From CAZDDI01 sp964504195 (GTDB lineage Bacteria; Chloroflexota; Anaerolineae; B4-G1; SLSP01), in NCBI GenBank assembly GCA_964504195.1, contig CAZDDI010000011.1:1-64000 (forward strand): a stretch of 64,000 bases of DNA, written 5' to 3'. The translations under genes and the position numbers were made by a program. Under the pieces are notes generated by a model. That model searched no databases. It saw only the letters and a program-made list of their open reading frames with translations, and was not told where the DNA came from. Numbering within the stretch: position 1 is the stretch's first letter; each line of letters opens with the position of its first letter. Below, piece after piece: positions 27,574-36,459 of the stretch.

Positions 27574-29532
27574 ATGCTAAAGTTGAAACACGGCGCTGAC
27601 CTTTTGACCGAAATCGGCGGTATCAAGACAGTGGAACAAGCCAAAGCACTATTCCAGGCGCGCTGCAATCCACAAGCCCAGGCACGCCTGGCCGAAATCA
27701 GTACGCAGGACGCGCTGATCAAGATTGCCAATACCATTGTGATGATGTCCCCCGACGCGGTCTTTGTCAACACCGGCTCCGCAGAGGATATACAGTGGGT
27801 GCGCGAGCAAAGCTTAAAAAAAGGTGAGGAAAAAGCGCTCCCCATGCCGGGGCATACCATCCATTTCGATCTACCGGAGGAGCAAGGGCGCGTGGTGGAT
27901 AAGACGCTCTACATCGTCAACCCCGATGAAACAACCAGTGTGATGGCGAAGAGTATTCTCCGCGATGAAGCGCTCGAGTACGTCAAAAAGACCATGACCG
28001 GCATCGCCCAGGGCAAAACGCTATTGATTGGCTTCTTCAATCGCGGGCCGGTCGGCGCGCAAGCGGCTATTCCGGCCATCGAAATCACCACCTCGACTTA
28101 TGTGATGCACTCGGCCAACATCCTCTACCGCAGCATCTATCACGAGTTCGACCAGGAAGTGGTTCGCGCGGGGGAGTTCCTGACCAACGTCCACAGCGAG
28201 GGTGCGAACCGCCCGGAAGACTTCCCCAATATGCGCGTGTTCATGGATCGCAGCTGGCTCACAACCTACGCGCTGCTCTGCACATACGCCGGGAACACAC
28301 TACTACTCAAAAAGGGTAATCATCGCTTTGCGGTGGATCTGGCGACCTACTATCGCCGGGGACAGGAACTCTCCGAACACATGTTCATCACCGGGCTGAC
28401 CGGCCCTGGCGGGCGCAAGACCTTCTTCGCGGGCGCGGCTCCTTCGGGTTGCGGCAAAACCACCACCGCGATGGTGGGCGATGATTTCATCGGCGATGAC
28501 CTGGCGCAGATGTGGATCGCTGCCGATGGCACGCTGCGCGCTGTCAACCCGGAAAAGGGCATCTTTGGCATCGTCCAGGATGTCAACGCCGAAGGCGACC
28601 CGCTGTTGATGAAGGCGCTGCGCGAGCCGGGTGTTGAGGTGATCTGGTCGAACGTGCTCATCACGGAAGACGGCACACCGCGCTGGGTGGGCGATGGCGA
28701 CCCAGCGCCGGAGAAGGGCATCAACTACACCGGCGCGTGGTGGCCAGGCAAGACGGACGCGGCGGGCAAGCCCATTCCCATCTCCAACCCCAACGCGCGC
28801 TGCACTCTGGAGAGCAGCCATATCGGCAACTATAACGAAACTATCGCCGAAGACCCTGCCGGCGCGCCGATCAAGGTCATCACTTACAGCGGGCGCGACA
28901 GCGACACGATGCCGCCGGTGTGGGTGGCGAAAAATCCCGATCACGGCGTCGTCATCGGCGCGTCCATTCTTTCAGCGGCAACCGCCACCGAAGTGGGCGC
29001 GCAAGGCGTACGCCGCCAGCCCTGGGCCAACGAGCCGTTCATCCCCGGCCCGCTAGCGGAGTACATGGAAGCGCAGTTCATCTTTTTCAACTCGCCGCAG
29101 TTGCTCCATAAGCCAATTATGGCCGGCCTCAACTACTTCCTTACCGAGGGTGCGCGCGGTGGGCAGGGCAGTAAACTGCTCGGCGAGAAGCGCGATGTGA
29201 AAGTCTGGCTCGGCTGGCTGGAGCGCTATGCCAACGGCGACGTGGAAGCTATCGAAACGCCGATTGGTTACATTCCCCGCTACACGGATTTACAGGCATT
29301 GTTCGCGCAAATCGGCAAACCGTACCCTAAAGCCCTGTATGACAAACAATTTGCGTTCTATGTGGATAACATCCTCGCGCGGATTGCCCTGCAAGAAGAG
29401 GCCTATCGTAAAGAGACGGGCGTGCCGGATACGCTGTTCCAGGTCTACGCCGAACAACGCCAGGGCTTGGAAGCGCTCAAGGCCACCTACGGCCCGGTTG
29501 TGTTGGTGGAACAGCTAGAGGCTTACGCCTGA
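27574..29532 (+). CDS. pckG: Phosphoenolpyruvate carboxykinase, GTP-type fold
   Basis: The 652-residue enzyme converts oxaloacetate to PEP in gluconeogenesis. The phosphate-binding loop is APSGCGKTTTAM at about 289-300. GTP-type landmarks include FFNRGPVGAQAA, ITTSTYVMHSANILYR and NPEKGIFGIVQDVNAEG, and the length is that of the GTP family rather than the ATP family (about 530). The kinase loop departs from the usual FPSACGKTN of GTP enzymes and resembles a hybrid, so nucleotide preference should be treated as open. AAGGAGACAGAC precedes the ATG. It is monocistronic, followed by MITE copy 2. Confidence 0.88.
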   Translation: MLKLKHGADLLTEIGGIKTVEQAKALFQARCNPQAQARLAEISTQDALIKIANTIVMMSPDAVFVNTGSAEDIQWVREQSLKKGEEKALPMPGHTIHFDLPEEQGRVVDKTLYIVNPDETTSVMAKSILRDEALEYVKKTMTGIAQGKTLLIGFFNRGPVGAQAAIPAIEITTSTYVMHSANILYRSIYHEFDQEVVRAGEFLTNVHSEGANRPEDFPNMRVFMDRSWLTTYALLCTYAGNTLLLKKGNHRFAVDLATYYRRGQELSEHMFITGLTGPGGRKTFFAGAAPSGCGKTTTAMVGDDFIGDDLAQMWIAADGTLRAVNPEKGIFGIVQDVNAEGDPLLMKALREPGVEVIWSNVLITEDGTPRWVGDGDPAPEKGINYTGAWWPGKTDAAGKPIPISNPNARCTLESSHIGNYNETIAEDPAGAPIKVITYSGRDSDTMPPVWVAKNPDHGVVIGASILSAATATEVGAQGVRRQPWANEPFIPGPLAEYMEAQFIFFNSPQLLHKPIMAGLNYFLTEGARGGQGSKLLGEKRDVKVWLGWLERYANGDVEAIETPIGYIPRYTDLQALFAQIGKPYPKALYDKQFAFYVDNILARIALQEEAYRKETGVPDTLFQVYAEQRQGLEALKATYGPVVLVEQLEAYA

Positions 29533-29600
29533 AAGATGGCAAGTCAAGGGGAGTTAGGCGACTTCGAGAGTTAAATCAGCTCACTTTGCTTAACATGGAT

Positions 29601-29730
29601 TTTGCTACCGTACACTTGAAGATTTTTGCCACGAATTCACTCGAATTAACACGAAAACAATAAGAAATTCGTAAAATTCGTGCTAATTCGTGGCTAAAAC
29701 TGAATGCGCTTGGAAAATGTACGGTAGACA
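29601..29730 (+). mobile_element. 130-bp MITE, family A copy 2
   Basis: Almost identical to copy 1 (one visible change, CTTGAAG for CTTGTAG). Perfect 9-bp flanks AACATGGAT at 29592-29600 and 29731-29739. Inserted 69 bp after pckG. Confidence 0.92.
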
Positions 29731-29773
29731 AACATGGATTTACATCCCATGCCTGTAACCGGAAATTGCGAGT

Positions 29774-29807
29774 TGCTCCCGCTGGATGACACCACCCAGC
29801 GGGAGCA
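29774..29807 (+). terminator. Hairpin between pckG and the VWA lipoprotein gene
   Basis: TGCTCCCGCTGG and CCAGCGGGAGCA around a 10-base loop. No strong T-run; possibly the original pckG terminator now separated from the gene by the MITE. Confidence 0.5.
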
Positions 29808-29902
29808 TTGGGAACGTGAACTTTTTTCCTTCTGACTGCATGTAATCAATATACGGGGGGGCAACCACCCAGTTCCAATTACTAGCATTGAGGAGGAAAA
29901 TC

Positions 29903-31495
29903 ATGAAAACCGGTACCTGGATTACGTTTGTTGTTTTGGCGTTGTTGTTAGTGATACTGCCTGCCTGTAGCATTGCGCCCGGCACATCCCATGCCACGCA
30001 AGCGCCCTATCAGGACAATTATTATGCAGCGCCGAATGAACCAGTCACAATCATGCCCGTCATGGGCGAAACCTTCGGCCCTTCCACAGGCGGCACACAT
30101 GAGCCTAATGATCAACCTTATGGCTTGGTGTTCTTTGAGAATTATGGCGTCAATCCCCGCATTGATACAGAAGATGACCGGTTCTCTACATTTGCTGTAG
30201 ATGTAGACACCGCATCGTACACCATCATGCGCCGAATAATCGGTGATGGCTATCTACCCAACAAAGACTCGGTGCGTGTTGAAGAATACATCAATTACTT
30301 CGATCAGGATTACGCTATACCTGACGAAAGCGCTTTTGCAATTTCCATTGATGGTGCCCCGTCGCCCTATGCAGAAAACTACCATCTGGTGCGCATCGGC
30401 GTTCAGGGCTATGAGGTCGCTCCCGAAGCACGCCCAGACGTGGTGCTGACCTTTGTCATTGATGTCTCTGGTTCGATGAATATGGAAAATCGCCTGGGGC
30501 TGGTAAAAGAATCGCTGACGCTCCTGGTTGAGCAATTACGCCCGACTGATCGCATTGGAATTGTCGTCTACGGCTCAGATGCACGCGTGGTATTGGCGAG
30601 TACGCCGGTGGCAAACAGCCGCGTGATTGCGCAGGCAATCGAGCGATTGCAAGCTGAGGGGGCCACGAATGTCGAAGAGGGCTTGCGTGTAGCCTATCGC
30701 CTGGCACGGGAAAACTTTGATCACACCGCCATCAATCGAGTGATTCTCTGCTCCGATGGTGTCGGCAATGTGGGCCGCACCGGGCACAATTCGATCTGGG
30801 AACAAGTCGCTGCGGATGCTGCGGGGGGTATCTATTTAACCACAGTGGGATTTGGGATGGGTAACTACAATGATACCCTCATGGAACAATTAGCCGATAA
30901 TGGCGATGGCTTTTACGCTTATGTGGATGACATTAAAGAAGCCGAGCGCATTTTTGTTCACCGATTACCGTCTTCATTGCAGGTGATTGCCCGTGATGCT
31001 AAAGTGCAAGTGGAGTTCAATCCGGCGGTGGTGAGCCGTTATCGGCTCATCGGCTATGAAAACCGCGCCATTGCAGACGAGGATTTCCGCAATGATGCAG
31101 TGGATGCGGGTGAATTAGGGCCAGGGCACAGTGTCACTGCATTATATGAGGTGAAGTTCCTGTCCGCTGCTGATTCTCAAGCGTTGGCCCTCATGGTCTA
31201 TCTGCGTTGGGAAGATCCGGATACCCGCGAGGTAACAGAAATCAGCCAGGGCATTACGCCGACTGACTTCAGCTCGGACTTCAGGCAGAGCTCTCCCCAT
31301 TTCCAGCTAACCGTAGTAGTGGCGCAGTACGCTGAAATCCTTCGGGAGAGCTATTGGGCCACAGATACTGGCACGACGCTGGCCGAAGTAGCACAAGATG
31401 CTCACCGGGTAGCAGAATATATGCCTCAAGATGCAGACGTACAGGAGTTTGCCCAAATTGCAGTAGCGGCGATTGAGCTATCCACAACACGATAG
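29903..31495 (+). CDS. YfbK-like VWA lipoprotein
   Basis: From ATG 29903 (530 residues; AGGAGG just upstream; an earlier in-frame TTG would include that site). The signal ends in a lipobox, ILPAC with Cys near residue 22, so the protein is lipid-anchored outside. The N-terminal YfbK-type region has FSTFAVDVDTASYTIMRR. The VWA domain has MIDAS DVSGSM (about 193), and a C-terminal domain reaches RESYWATDTGTTLAEV. Family members are extracytoplasmic and of unknown role. This is the second VWA gene within 12 kb of the giant triple-VWA protein, but it is on the opposite strand and separately terminated. Confidence 0.92.
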   Translation: MKTGTWITFVVLALLLVILPACSIAPGTSHATQAPYQDNYYAAPNEPVTIMPVMGETFGPSTGGTHEPNDQPYGLVFFENYGVNPRIDTEDDRFSTFAVDVDTASYTIMRRIIGDGYLPNKDSVRVEEYINYFDQDYAIPDESAFAISIDGAPSPYAENYHLVRIGVQGYEVAPEARPDVVLTFVIDVSGSMNMENRLGLVKESLTLLVEQLRPTDRIGIVVYGSDARVVLASTPVANSRVIAQAIERLQAEGATNVEEGLRVAYRLARENFDHTAINRVILCSDGVGNVGRTGHNSIWEQVAADAAGGIYLTTVGFGMGNYNDTLMEQLADNGDGFYAYVDDIKEAERIFVHRLPSSLQVIARDAKVQVEFNPAVVSRYRLIGYENRAIADEDFRNDAVDAGELGPGHSVTALYEVKFLSAADSQALALMVYLRWEDPDTREVTEISQGITPTDFSSDFRQSSPHFQLTVVVAQYAEILRESYWATDTGTTLAEVAQDAHRVAEYMPQDADVQEFAQIAVAAIELSTTR

Positions 31496-31498
31496 GGC

Positions 31499-31608
31499 CA
31501 ATACCGTTCAGTTAAGCCGAATTTTGCGGTTAAACCGCTGTAAAAAGGTGTTTTTGGAGCGGTGAGCACAGCTCAGCCCCCAAAAACACCCTTAACTGAA
31601 CCGTATTG
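31499..31608. repeat. Palindromic MITE-like element with 18-bp ends
   Basis: CAATACCGTTCAGTTAAG at the left and its inverted form with one mismatch at the right, 110 bp in all, with internal AAGGTGTTTTTGG / CCAAAAACACC. TAGGGCC occurs at both flanks. Single copy in this window. Confidence 0.65.
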
Positions 31609-31633
31609 ACGTTAGGGCCGCCTTACATACAAT

Positions 31634-31663
31634 AACAGGCTACCGGTTATCCAGTAGCCTGTT
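31634..31663 (+). terminator. Terminator downstream of the VWA lipoprotein
   Basis: AACAGGCTAC and GTAGCCTGTT followed by GTTCTT. Confidence 0.65.
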
Positions 31664-31858
31664 GTTCTTGATCCATTTCGCAAATACCGATTGAGGCTAG
31701 GCCCAAAAACTACCCGTTTGATGCACTCCAAAGGCTCCAAAACTAGCTACTTGCCCACGCACGAAACTTTGACGGGCACTCCCTATACACTACCAAATTG
31801 TACAAATTTCAAAATGCTCATATACTAAAGAAAACACAAAAATAATTTCGAAGTAATT

Positions 31859-31880
31859 GGCTCTTTGGGAATTCGCTGGG
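31859..31880. repeat. Surviving terminal inverted repeat of the ISL3-family element
   Basis: GGCTCTTTGGGAATTCGC begins 22 bp that look like an ISL3-type end, 22 bp beyond the transposase stop. No matching end is found near 33160, so the other terminus is lost. Confidence 0.5.
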
Positions 31881-31901
31881 AAAAACCACTATATGTAGGG
31901 G

Positions 31902-33160
31902 CTAGGCGAAGCGCTGATACCCTTCCAAATCCAGGGGGATGCGTTGGAAGAGGGTGGTTGCCCGTAAAATCCCATAGCAGCGGCGTTTGAGGGTCTTGAT
32001 TTTGTTGTTCGCCCTTCGACAAACCCGCTACTCCGCCGATCAATAAAGCAGATTTGTCTACCGTACATTTTCCAAGCGCATTCAGTTTTAGCCACGAATT
32101 AGCATGAATTTTACGAATTTCTTATTGTTTTCGGGTTAATTCGAGTGAATTCGTGGCTAAAATCTACAAATGTACGGTAGCAAAAAGTAGTTCAAGATGT
32201 TGTCCCACCGATGCTCAAGCGTTTTCAAAAACTTATCAAAGCAGGTCAGCCCGCTGCGGCGCACTTTGGCTTCCCAGTGCCGCAACCGCTGAGCCGCTGC
32301 GGCTTTACTGAGGCGGCTCTCAAAGATGGTGGTCAATTCTTCGCGCAAGGTATAGGCCTGGTGTAACTCAGGACTATGCGCGAACAATTTCCGCAAGCGA
32401 ACTCGCTCCTCTTTGGTTAAGTTGCGATGGTTTTTGCGCAAGAGCCAGGGCTGCCCTTTGACCATCTCGGCATACTCAGCCTCGGGTAAGGTTTGTTTGA
32501 GGCGTCGCCATGCCGTTTTCCGTAACGTCTCGACGCCGCCCCGGTAATGCGTAACGACATGATAGCGATCTACGGTTACCACCACCTGCACTGCGGGATG
32601 TGCTGCTGCAAATTCTGCTACCGCGTGAATGTATCCCGCCCACATATCGGTACAGACAGTTTCCATAGTCAGCCAGAGGCGGGGCGGTATGCTTTCGAGG
32701 AAAGCGCGCACCGTGGCTTTTTTCCGGTCGGGCAACACGGCCAGCACTTGCACTTGCCCATCGGCCTGTTGGGCGGTGATAATGGCGACAAAGTTGCGAT
32801 GACCTTTGGTCAAGGCGATTTCATCAATGCCCAGCACTGGCAAGGTGCGCAGCGCTGCCCAATCTACGGTGCGGGCCACCCGTCGCTGGAGCGCGCCCAC
32901 CACCGCCTCGTAACCCACGCCGGCCTTGCGCCGCACGTCTTCAATCGTACTATTGACTAATTGCAGGAGCAAATGTTTATCATAGGCGTGCGTGTGGGGA
33001 CTGCGGGGTATACCAGGCCAAAGTTTCGGTGGTGACCCGCCCGCCGCAGTGGCGCAGTTTTATCCAGCGTCCCCGACCGTGAAACTGCGCGCTATAGCGC
33101 TGGCAATGTTGACACAAAGTGCCGGTCGCCATACTTTCCACCGCAATCAGGTAAACATCC
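31902..33160 (-). pseudogene. ISL3-family transposase, broken by a MITE, frameshifts and a deletion
   Basis: Three parts of one minus-strand transposase can be read. The N-terminal zinc-finger part (about 33160-32985) has GTLCQHC, but then jumps from KLRH straight to CGGRVTTET, so about 25 residues seem deleted. A frameshift lies near 32990. The main part (32972-32190) holds two DDE residues, in GIDEIALTKGH and TDMWAGY. The coding frame then enters a 130-bp MITE and stops. Beyond the MITE the true C-terminus continues as FIDRRSSGFVEG (the third catalytic residue), a one-base loss near 32011, then NNKIKTLKRRCYGI and a stop at 31902. It cannot make active transposase. Confidence 0.9.
32055..32184 (-). 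mobile_element. 130-bp MITE, family A copy 3, inserted in the ISL3 transposase
   Basis: Reverse orientation to copies 1 and 2 and the same length. Flanks are diverged 9-mers (on the coding strand GAACTACTT and AATCTGCTT, 6 of 9 identical). Deleting the element and one flank joins CTACTT to TATTGATCGG and restores NYFIDRRSS in frame. Confidence 0.92.
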
Positions 33161-33396
33161 GCATGCGCTTCTATCAGGCGTGGCGCAGCGAAGGTCAGGA
33201 ACTGCCGGAAGCCTTGCACACCACGCAGACCTGGCTGCACACCAGCACTAACGCCGATTTTGCCGCGTACTTCAAGCAGCAATTGCCGGAGGTCGCCAGC
33301 GATGGCTACCGGCGTTTCTTGTGGGAGCAAGACCCCACCGCCCAGCCCTTCGCCCAGCCCTTCTACTGGGCGGGGTTCTACTACACAGGGGTGTAG
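33161..33396 (+). pseudogene. C-terminal remnant of a CHAT-domain protein
   Basis: About 78 codons ending in PFYWAGFYYTGV and a stop. Preceding residues FYQAWRSEGQELPEALHTTQ and TWLHTSTNADFAAYF match the last helices and final strand of CHAT (caspase-like) domains, which typically end in a YWAAF-type motif. The catalytic His and Cys parts are missing. The remnant starts exactly where the transposase-derived sequence ends, so the transposon event appears to have removed the rest of the gene. It differs from the complete CHAT gene at 34362, so it was a separate paralogue. Confidence 0.75.
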
Positions 33397-33458
33397 AGCT
33401 GTCAATCCAATTACAGCTTGCGTTCTGATACTAAATATGGTACTATGTAGTCAGTAGC

Positions 33459-33704
33459 ATGACCAGAAAGAATAAACTCTACGAGCGGCTCAAGAATAAT
33501 CCCGACAGCGGCGCGTTCGAGGATGCGCATAATCTACTGGCGTGGTGCGGGTTTAAACTGCAATACGTCACCGGCGCGCATCACGTCTACAAATGCGCGG
33601 GCCATGATCTCATCATTACAGTACCGCGTCACAAGCCGCTCAAAGCCATCTATATCAAGCAAGCGTTGGCCGTATTCGAGATGTTCTTCAACCCTGAAGC
33701 GTGA
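33459..33704 (+). CDS. hicA: HicA-type mRNA interferase toxin
   Basis: The 81-residue protein has the double-stranded-RNA-binding-like HicA fold. The central GFKLQYVTGAHHVYKC carries the catalytic His in the usual G-(S/A)-H-H position, followed by LIITVPRHKPLKAIYIKQAL. HicA toxins cleave mRNA and are silenced by HicB, encoded directly downstream here, the usual toxin-first order. The N-terminal extension (about 25 residues) is longer than in compact HicA. No strong ribosome site is visible before the ATG. Confidence 0.85.
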   Translation: MTRKNKLYERLKNNPDSGAFEDAHNLLAWCGFKLQYVTGAHHVYKCAGHDLIITVPRHKPLKAIYIKQALAVFEMFFNPEA

Positions 33705-33715
33705 GGTGGGATGCG

Positions 33716-34141
33716 ATGGAAAAGAATTTAGAATACTACATGGCTTTACCCTATGCCATCGAGTTGACTTCCGACCCGGCGGGCGGCTGGTTCGCGGCGG
33801 TCAAAGAACTGCCGGGCTGCATGAGCCAGGGCGATACGCCCGCAGAGGCCCTGGAGATGATCCGCGATGCACAGGCCGGTTGGCTCAGCGTAGCCCTGGA
33901 AGACGGCGATGCCATCCCCGAACCGCGCGCGCTTGATGAATACAGCGGCAAATTTGTCGTCCGTGTGCCGCGTTCCCTGCACCGCGACCTGGTGCAGCAC
34001 GCCGAAGCGGAAGGCGTGAGCCTCAACCAGTACATCAACGTCGCCCTGGCGCGCAAACTCGGTCAACCGGCAGGCAATTTACCCCACCCCCTTGCCCCCT
34101 CCCCACGCCGCTGCGCGGCGCGGGGAGGGGGAGAAAAATAA
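33716..34141 (+). CDS. hicB: HicB-type antitoxin, C-terminus supplied by a repeat
   Basis: Start ATG 33716 with GAGGTGGG upstream, 12 bp after the hicA stop. The degenerate RNase H-like HicB domain (YAIELTSDPAGGWFAAVKEL, PGCMSQGDTPAEALEMI) is followed by a ribbon-helix-helix DNA-binding part (FVVRVPRSLHRDLVQHAEAE, GVSLNQYINVALARKL). It neutralises HicA and represses the operon. The last 17 residues or so (HPLAPSPRRCAARGGGEK) are encoded by triple-hairpin repeat copy 2, which also provides the stop codon, so the native tail was replaced. Confidence 0.88.
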   Translation: MEKNLEYYMALPYAIELTSDPAGGWFAAVKELPGCMSQGDTPAEALEMIRDAQAGWLSVALEDGDAIPEPRALDEYSGKFVVRVPRSLHRDLVQHAEAEGVSLNQYINVALARKLGQPAGNLPHPLAPSPRRCAARGGGEK

Positions 34142-34246
34142 GGGAGTTTTTGTGCGGCGGCTTCGCCGCCGCACAAAAACTCATCAAAAAAAATATCCCC
34201 CCTTTCCCCCACAAGCGGGGGAAAGGGGGCAGGGGGATAGGGGGAT
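34091..34246. repeat. Triple-hairpin repeat, copy 2
   Basis: Same order of three hairpins as 11501-11661: CTTGCCCCCTCCCC arm with CGCCGC..GCGGCG; GTTTTTGTGCGGCGGC with complement; CCCCCTTTCCCCC / GGGGGAAAGGGGG and final AGGGGGATAGGGGG. It begins inside hicB. Confidence 0.8.
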
Positions 34247-34361
34247 CAATTTATTTGTATAAAGACAGATTTCGCGCAAAGCCTTATTCCCGAATTAATT
34301 CCTTAAAATTCATAATTTCACGGTTACTGTGAGCCAACGCAACGTTAAAGGAGAGCTATCC

Positions 34362-36233
34362 ATGTGGGACGATGATGACATTCTAGAAGCTGTTCGGAAG
34401 ATGGAAGCGCAACTAGCAGCCCTGCTAGGGAGTGAGGATGCCATCGAAGCTGCGCGGCTATTAGATTGTGGAGAGGAGCGCACGCAACGCAGTCATGCCG
34501 CCAATCAACTGCTCGGGCTTTTCGAGGGACATGCCGCCATCCCCGTCTTACGCGAGACGTTGACCGCGTTCTCGCCCAAAGGGATTGGCGTAAGTTATGG
34601 CCCTATCGGCACCCAAGCAGCGGCCATCGGCAGTACACGCGGAGGCCTTGAAGCGCTCGAATCTGCCGGCTCCGATTCCAGCGAGCCGGTCACCCGCTAC
34701 ACCGACATCGCCTGCCCCAGCCGGGTGTGGCAGGCAACGCCGCGCATCTCCGTCGTCGTACGGCTCACCATCACGCCGCCGGAGTTCAGCGCGGCGCTGG
34801 AAGCCCTCACAGTGGATAACAGCGCGCCCGTGCGCGTCCGCCTGGAAGCGCCGGGCTTCGATCTCCTGAGCGCCGCCGAGCAGGAGACGCCCATTCTGCC
34901 CGATAGCGACAGCCCGCCGCTGGTCTTCGACCTGCGGCCCGTCCAACTCGGCCCTACGCGAATCACGTTCGATTTCTTCCAGCAGGGCAACCCCGTGGGC
35001 ACGGTCAGCGTGCCGGTGGAGATCACGGAGCACGCGGTCAGCGCGAGCCAGGCGACAGCGGCCAAGCCTGCGCTGCGGCTCGCAGATGCCGTACAGCCGC
35101 CCGACCTGATGCTCTACATCAGTTACGAGCGCACCGCGCCCCAACCGGCGCTCACCTTCACGCTCTTCCGCGCCGGAGAAGTGGGGCGCACTTTCCATCC
35201 GGTCACGCTCACCGGCGACCCGCGCGTCCAGGCCCAGCAGATCTTCGATAAATTGACCGTGCTGACCGAGCAGCAAGACCCAACGACCAAAACGGTGCTC
35301 AATCGCACCCGCACATTGCCGCCGGACGATATTGATCGCAAGCTCAAACAGTTGGGACAGAATTTGTGGCGCGACCTCATCCCGGAGGATCTCAAGGCGG
35401 TCTACACTGCGGAGCGCGCCGTCTGGCATGACAAGACGCTGCTCATCGTCTCCGACGAGCCCTACATCCCCTGGGAACTGCTCTGGCCCTACGGCCCGGG
35501 CTGGCAGGACACCGATCCGTGGTGCCTCACGCACCAGCTCACCCGCTGGCTGCGCCGCGATGCGCAGGGCAACGGTCACGAAGCGCCGCCCCTGCACGTC
35601 CCCTTCGGCGCGATGGCCTGTCTGGCCCCCGTGTATCGCGGCGGCCTCACCGACCTTTCCCCGCTGGCGGGCGCGCAGTCCGAATACCAGATTTTGCAGG
35701 CGTTCCTCCACCAGCACGGGCTGGCCGATAAATCGCCCGCTGCGCCCACCTGGGCGGCAGTGCTGGATTTGCTGGAGCTGGGCGGTTACGACTGGCTTCA
35801 CGCCGCCGCGCATGGCAGCTTCTACCCCGAAGCCCCCGATGCGGACTCGGCGCTCTGGCTCCAGGATCAACGCCCGCTCACGCCGGACACGTTCGTCGGC
35901 CCGGCTATCGAGGATTACATCCGCGCGCGGCGGCCCGGTTTCGTCTTCAACGCCTGTCACGCCGGGCGCGAAGGCTGGACGATGACGCAGCTGGGCGGCT
36001 GGTCGAATCGGCTCATCAGCACCGGCGCGGGGCTATTCCTGGGGCCGCTGTGGACAGTGAACGATCACGCCGCGCTGACCTTCGCCCAAACCCTGTACCA
36101 GCAATTGATCGGCGGGGCGACGGTGGCCGAGGCCGTCCGCGCCAGTCGCCAGCAAGCGCGACGCGCGGGCGATCCCACCTGGCTCGCGTACAGCGTCTAC
36201 GCCCATCCCAACGCGCGGGTGGCGGTAGCGTAA
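34362..36233 (+). CDS. CHAT-domain (caspase-like) cysteine protease
   Basis: ATG 34362 (623 residues) has GGAGAG upstream; an earlier GTG at 34329 is in frame but lacks a site. The first 70 residues are helical and acidic. A beta-sandwich-like middle (about 120-240) and a linker region follow. The CHAT domain spans about 350-620: IPWELLWPYG, the AQSEYQILQAFL helix, catalytic His484 in HAAAHGSF and Cys532 in FNACHAGREGW, then LGPLWTVND and the TLYQQLIGGATVAEAVRASR helices. CHAT proteases are peptidases related to caspases and separase, several of them effectors of immune or death pathways. No obvious partner protease target is visible. The paralogue remnant at 33161 lies nearby. GC-rich like the genes that follow. 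Confidence 0.93.
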   Translation: MWDDDDILEAVRKMEAQLAALLGSEDAIEAARLLDCGEERTQRSHAANQLLGLFEGHAAIPVLRETLTAFSPKGIGVSYGPIGTQAAAIGSTRGGLEALESAGSDSSEPVTRYTDIACPSRVWQATPRISVVVRLTITPPEFSAALEALTVDNSAPVRVRLEAPGFDLLSAAEQETPILPDSDSPPLVFDLRPVQLGPTRITFDFFQQGNPVGTVSVPVEITEHAVSASQATAAKPALRLADAVQPPDLMLYISYERTAPQPALTFTLFRAGEVGRTFHPVTLTGDPRVQAQQIFDKLTVLTEQQDPTTKTVLNRTRTLPPDDIDRKLKQLGQNLWRDLIPEDLKAVYTAERAVWHDKTLLIVSDEPYIPWELLWPYGPGWQDTDPWCLTHQLTRWLRRDAQGNGHEAPPLHVPFGAMACLAPVYRGGLTDLSPLAGAQSEYQILQAFLHQHGLADKSPAAPTWAAVLDLLELGGYDWLHAAAHGSFYPEAPDADSALWLQDQRPLTPDTFVGPAIEDYIRARRPGFVFNACHAGREGWTMTQLGGWSNRLISTGAGLFLGPLWTVNDHAALTFAQTLYQQLIGGATVAEAVRASRQQARRAGDPTWLAYSVYAHPNARVAVA

Positions 36234-36298
36234 GGGCCTGTAAAAACACTTTCCCGCGCACGTCTAAACCTGCTGTAACGACCGACCATAGTTTTGAT

Positions 36299-36432
36299 CA
36301 ATGTCATTAAGTTTAGGACATTGACCTGGCAGGTTTCAAGGGCTTGAGTCTATAACAGGTTGTTACTCACCAGTAAAGTGCTACCCAATCCAATTTGTGC
36401 GAAACCTGCCTGGTCTTACCTTAATGACATTG
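36299..36432. mobile_element. 134-bp MITE, family B copy 2
   Basis: Perfect 12-bp inverted ends CAATGTCATTAA / TTAATGACATTG. Direct flanks TAGTTTTGAT (36289-36298 and 36433-36442). It lies between the CHAT gene and the nitrilase-fold gene and may have split a former operon. Confidence 0.9.
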
Positions 36433-36459
36433 TAGTTTTGATTATTTATGGAGGCTCCC

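Noticed and set aside
32992..33396. 134-aa plus-strand reading frame beginning with MWGLRGIPGQSF
   Set aside because: Its first half is the antisense of the transposase zinc-finger region; only the last 78 codons are a real (CHAT) remnant.
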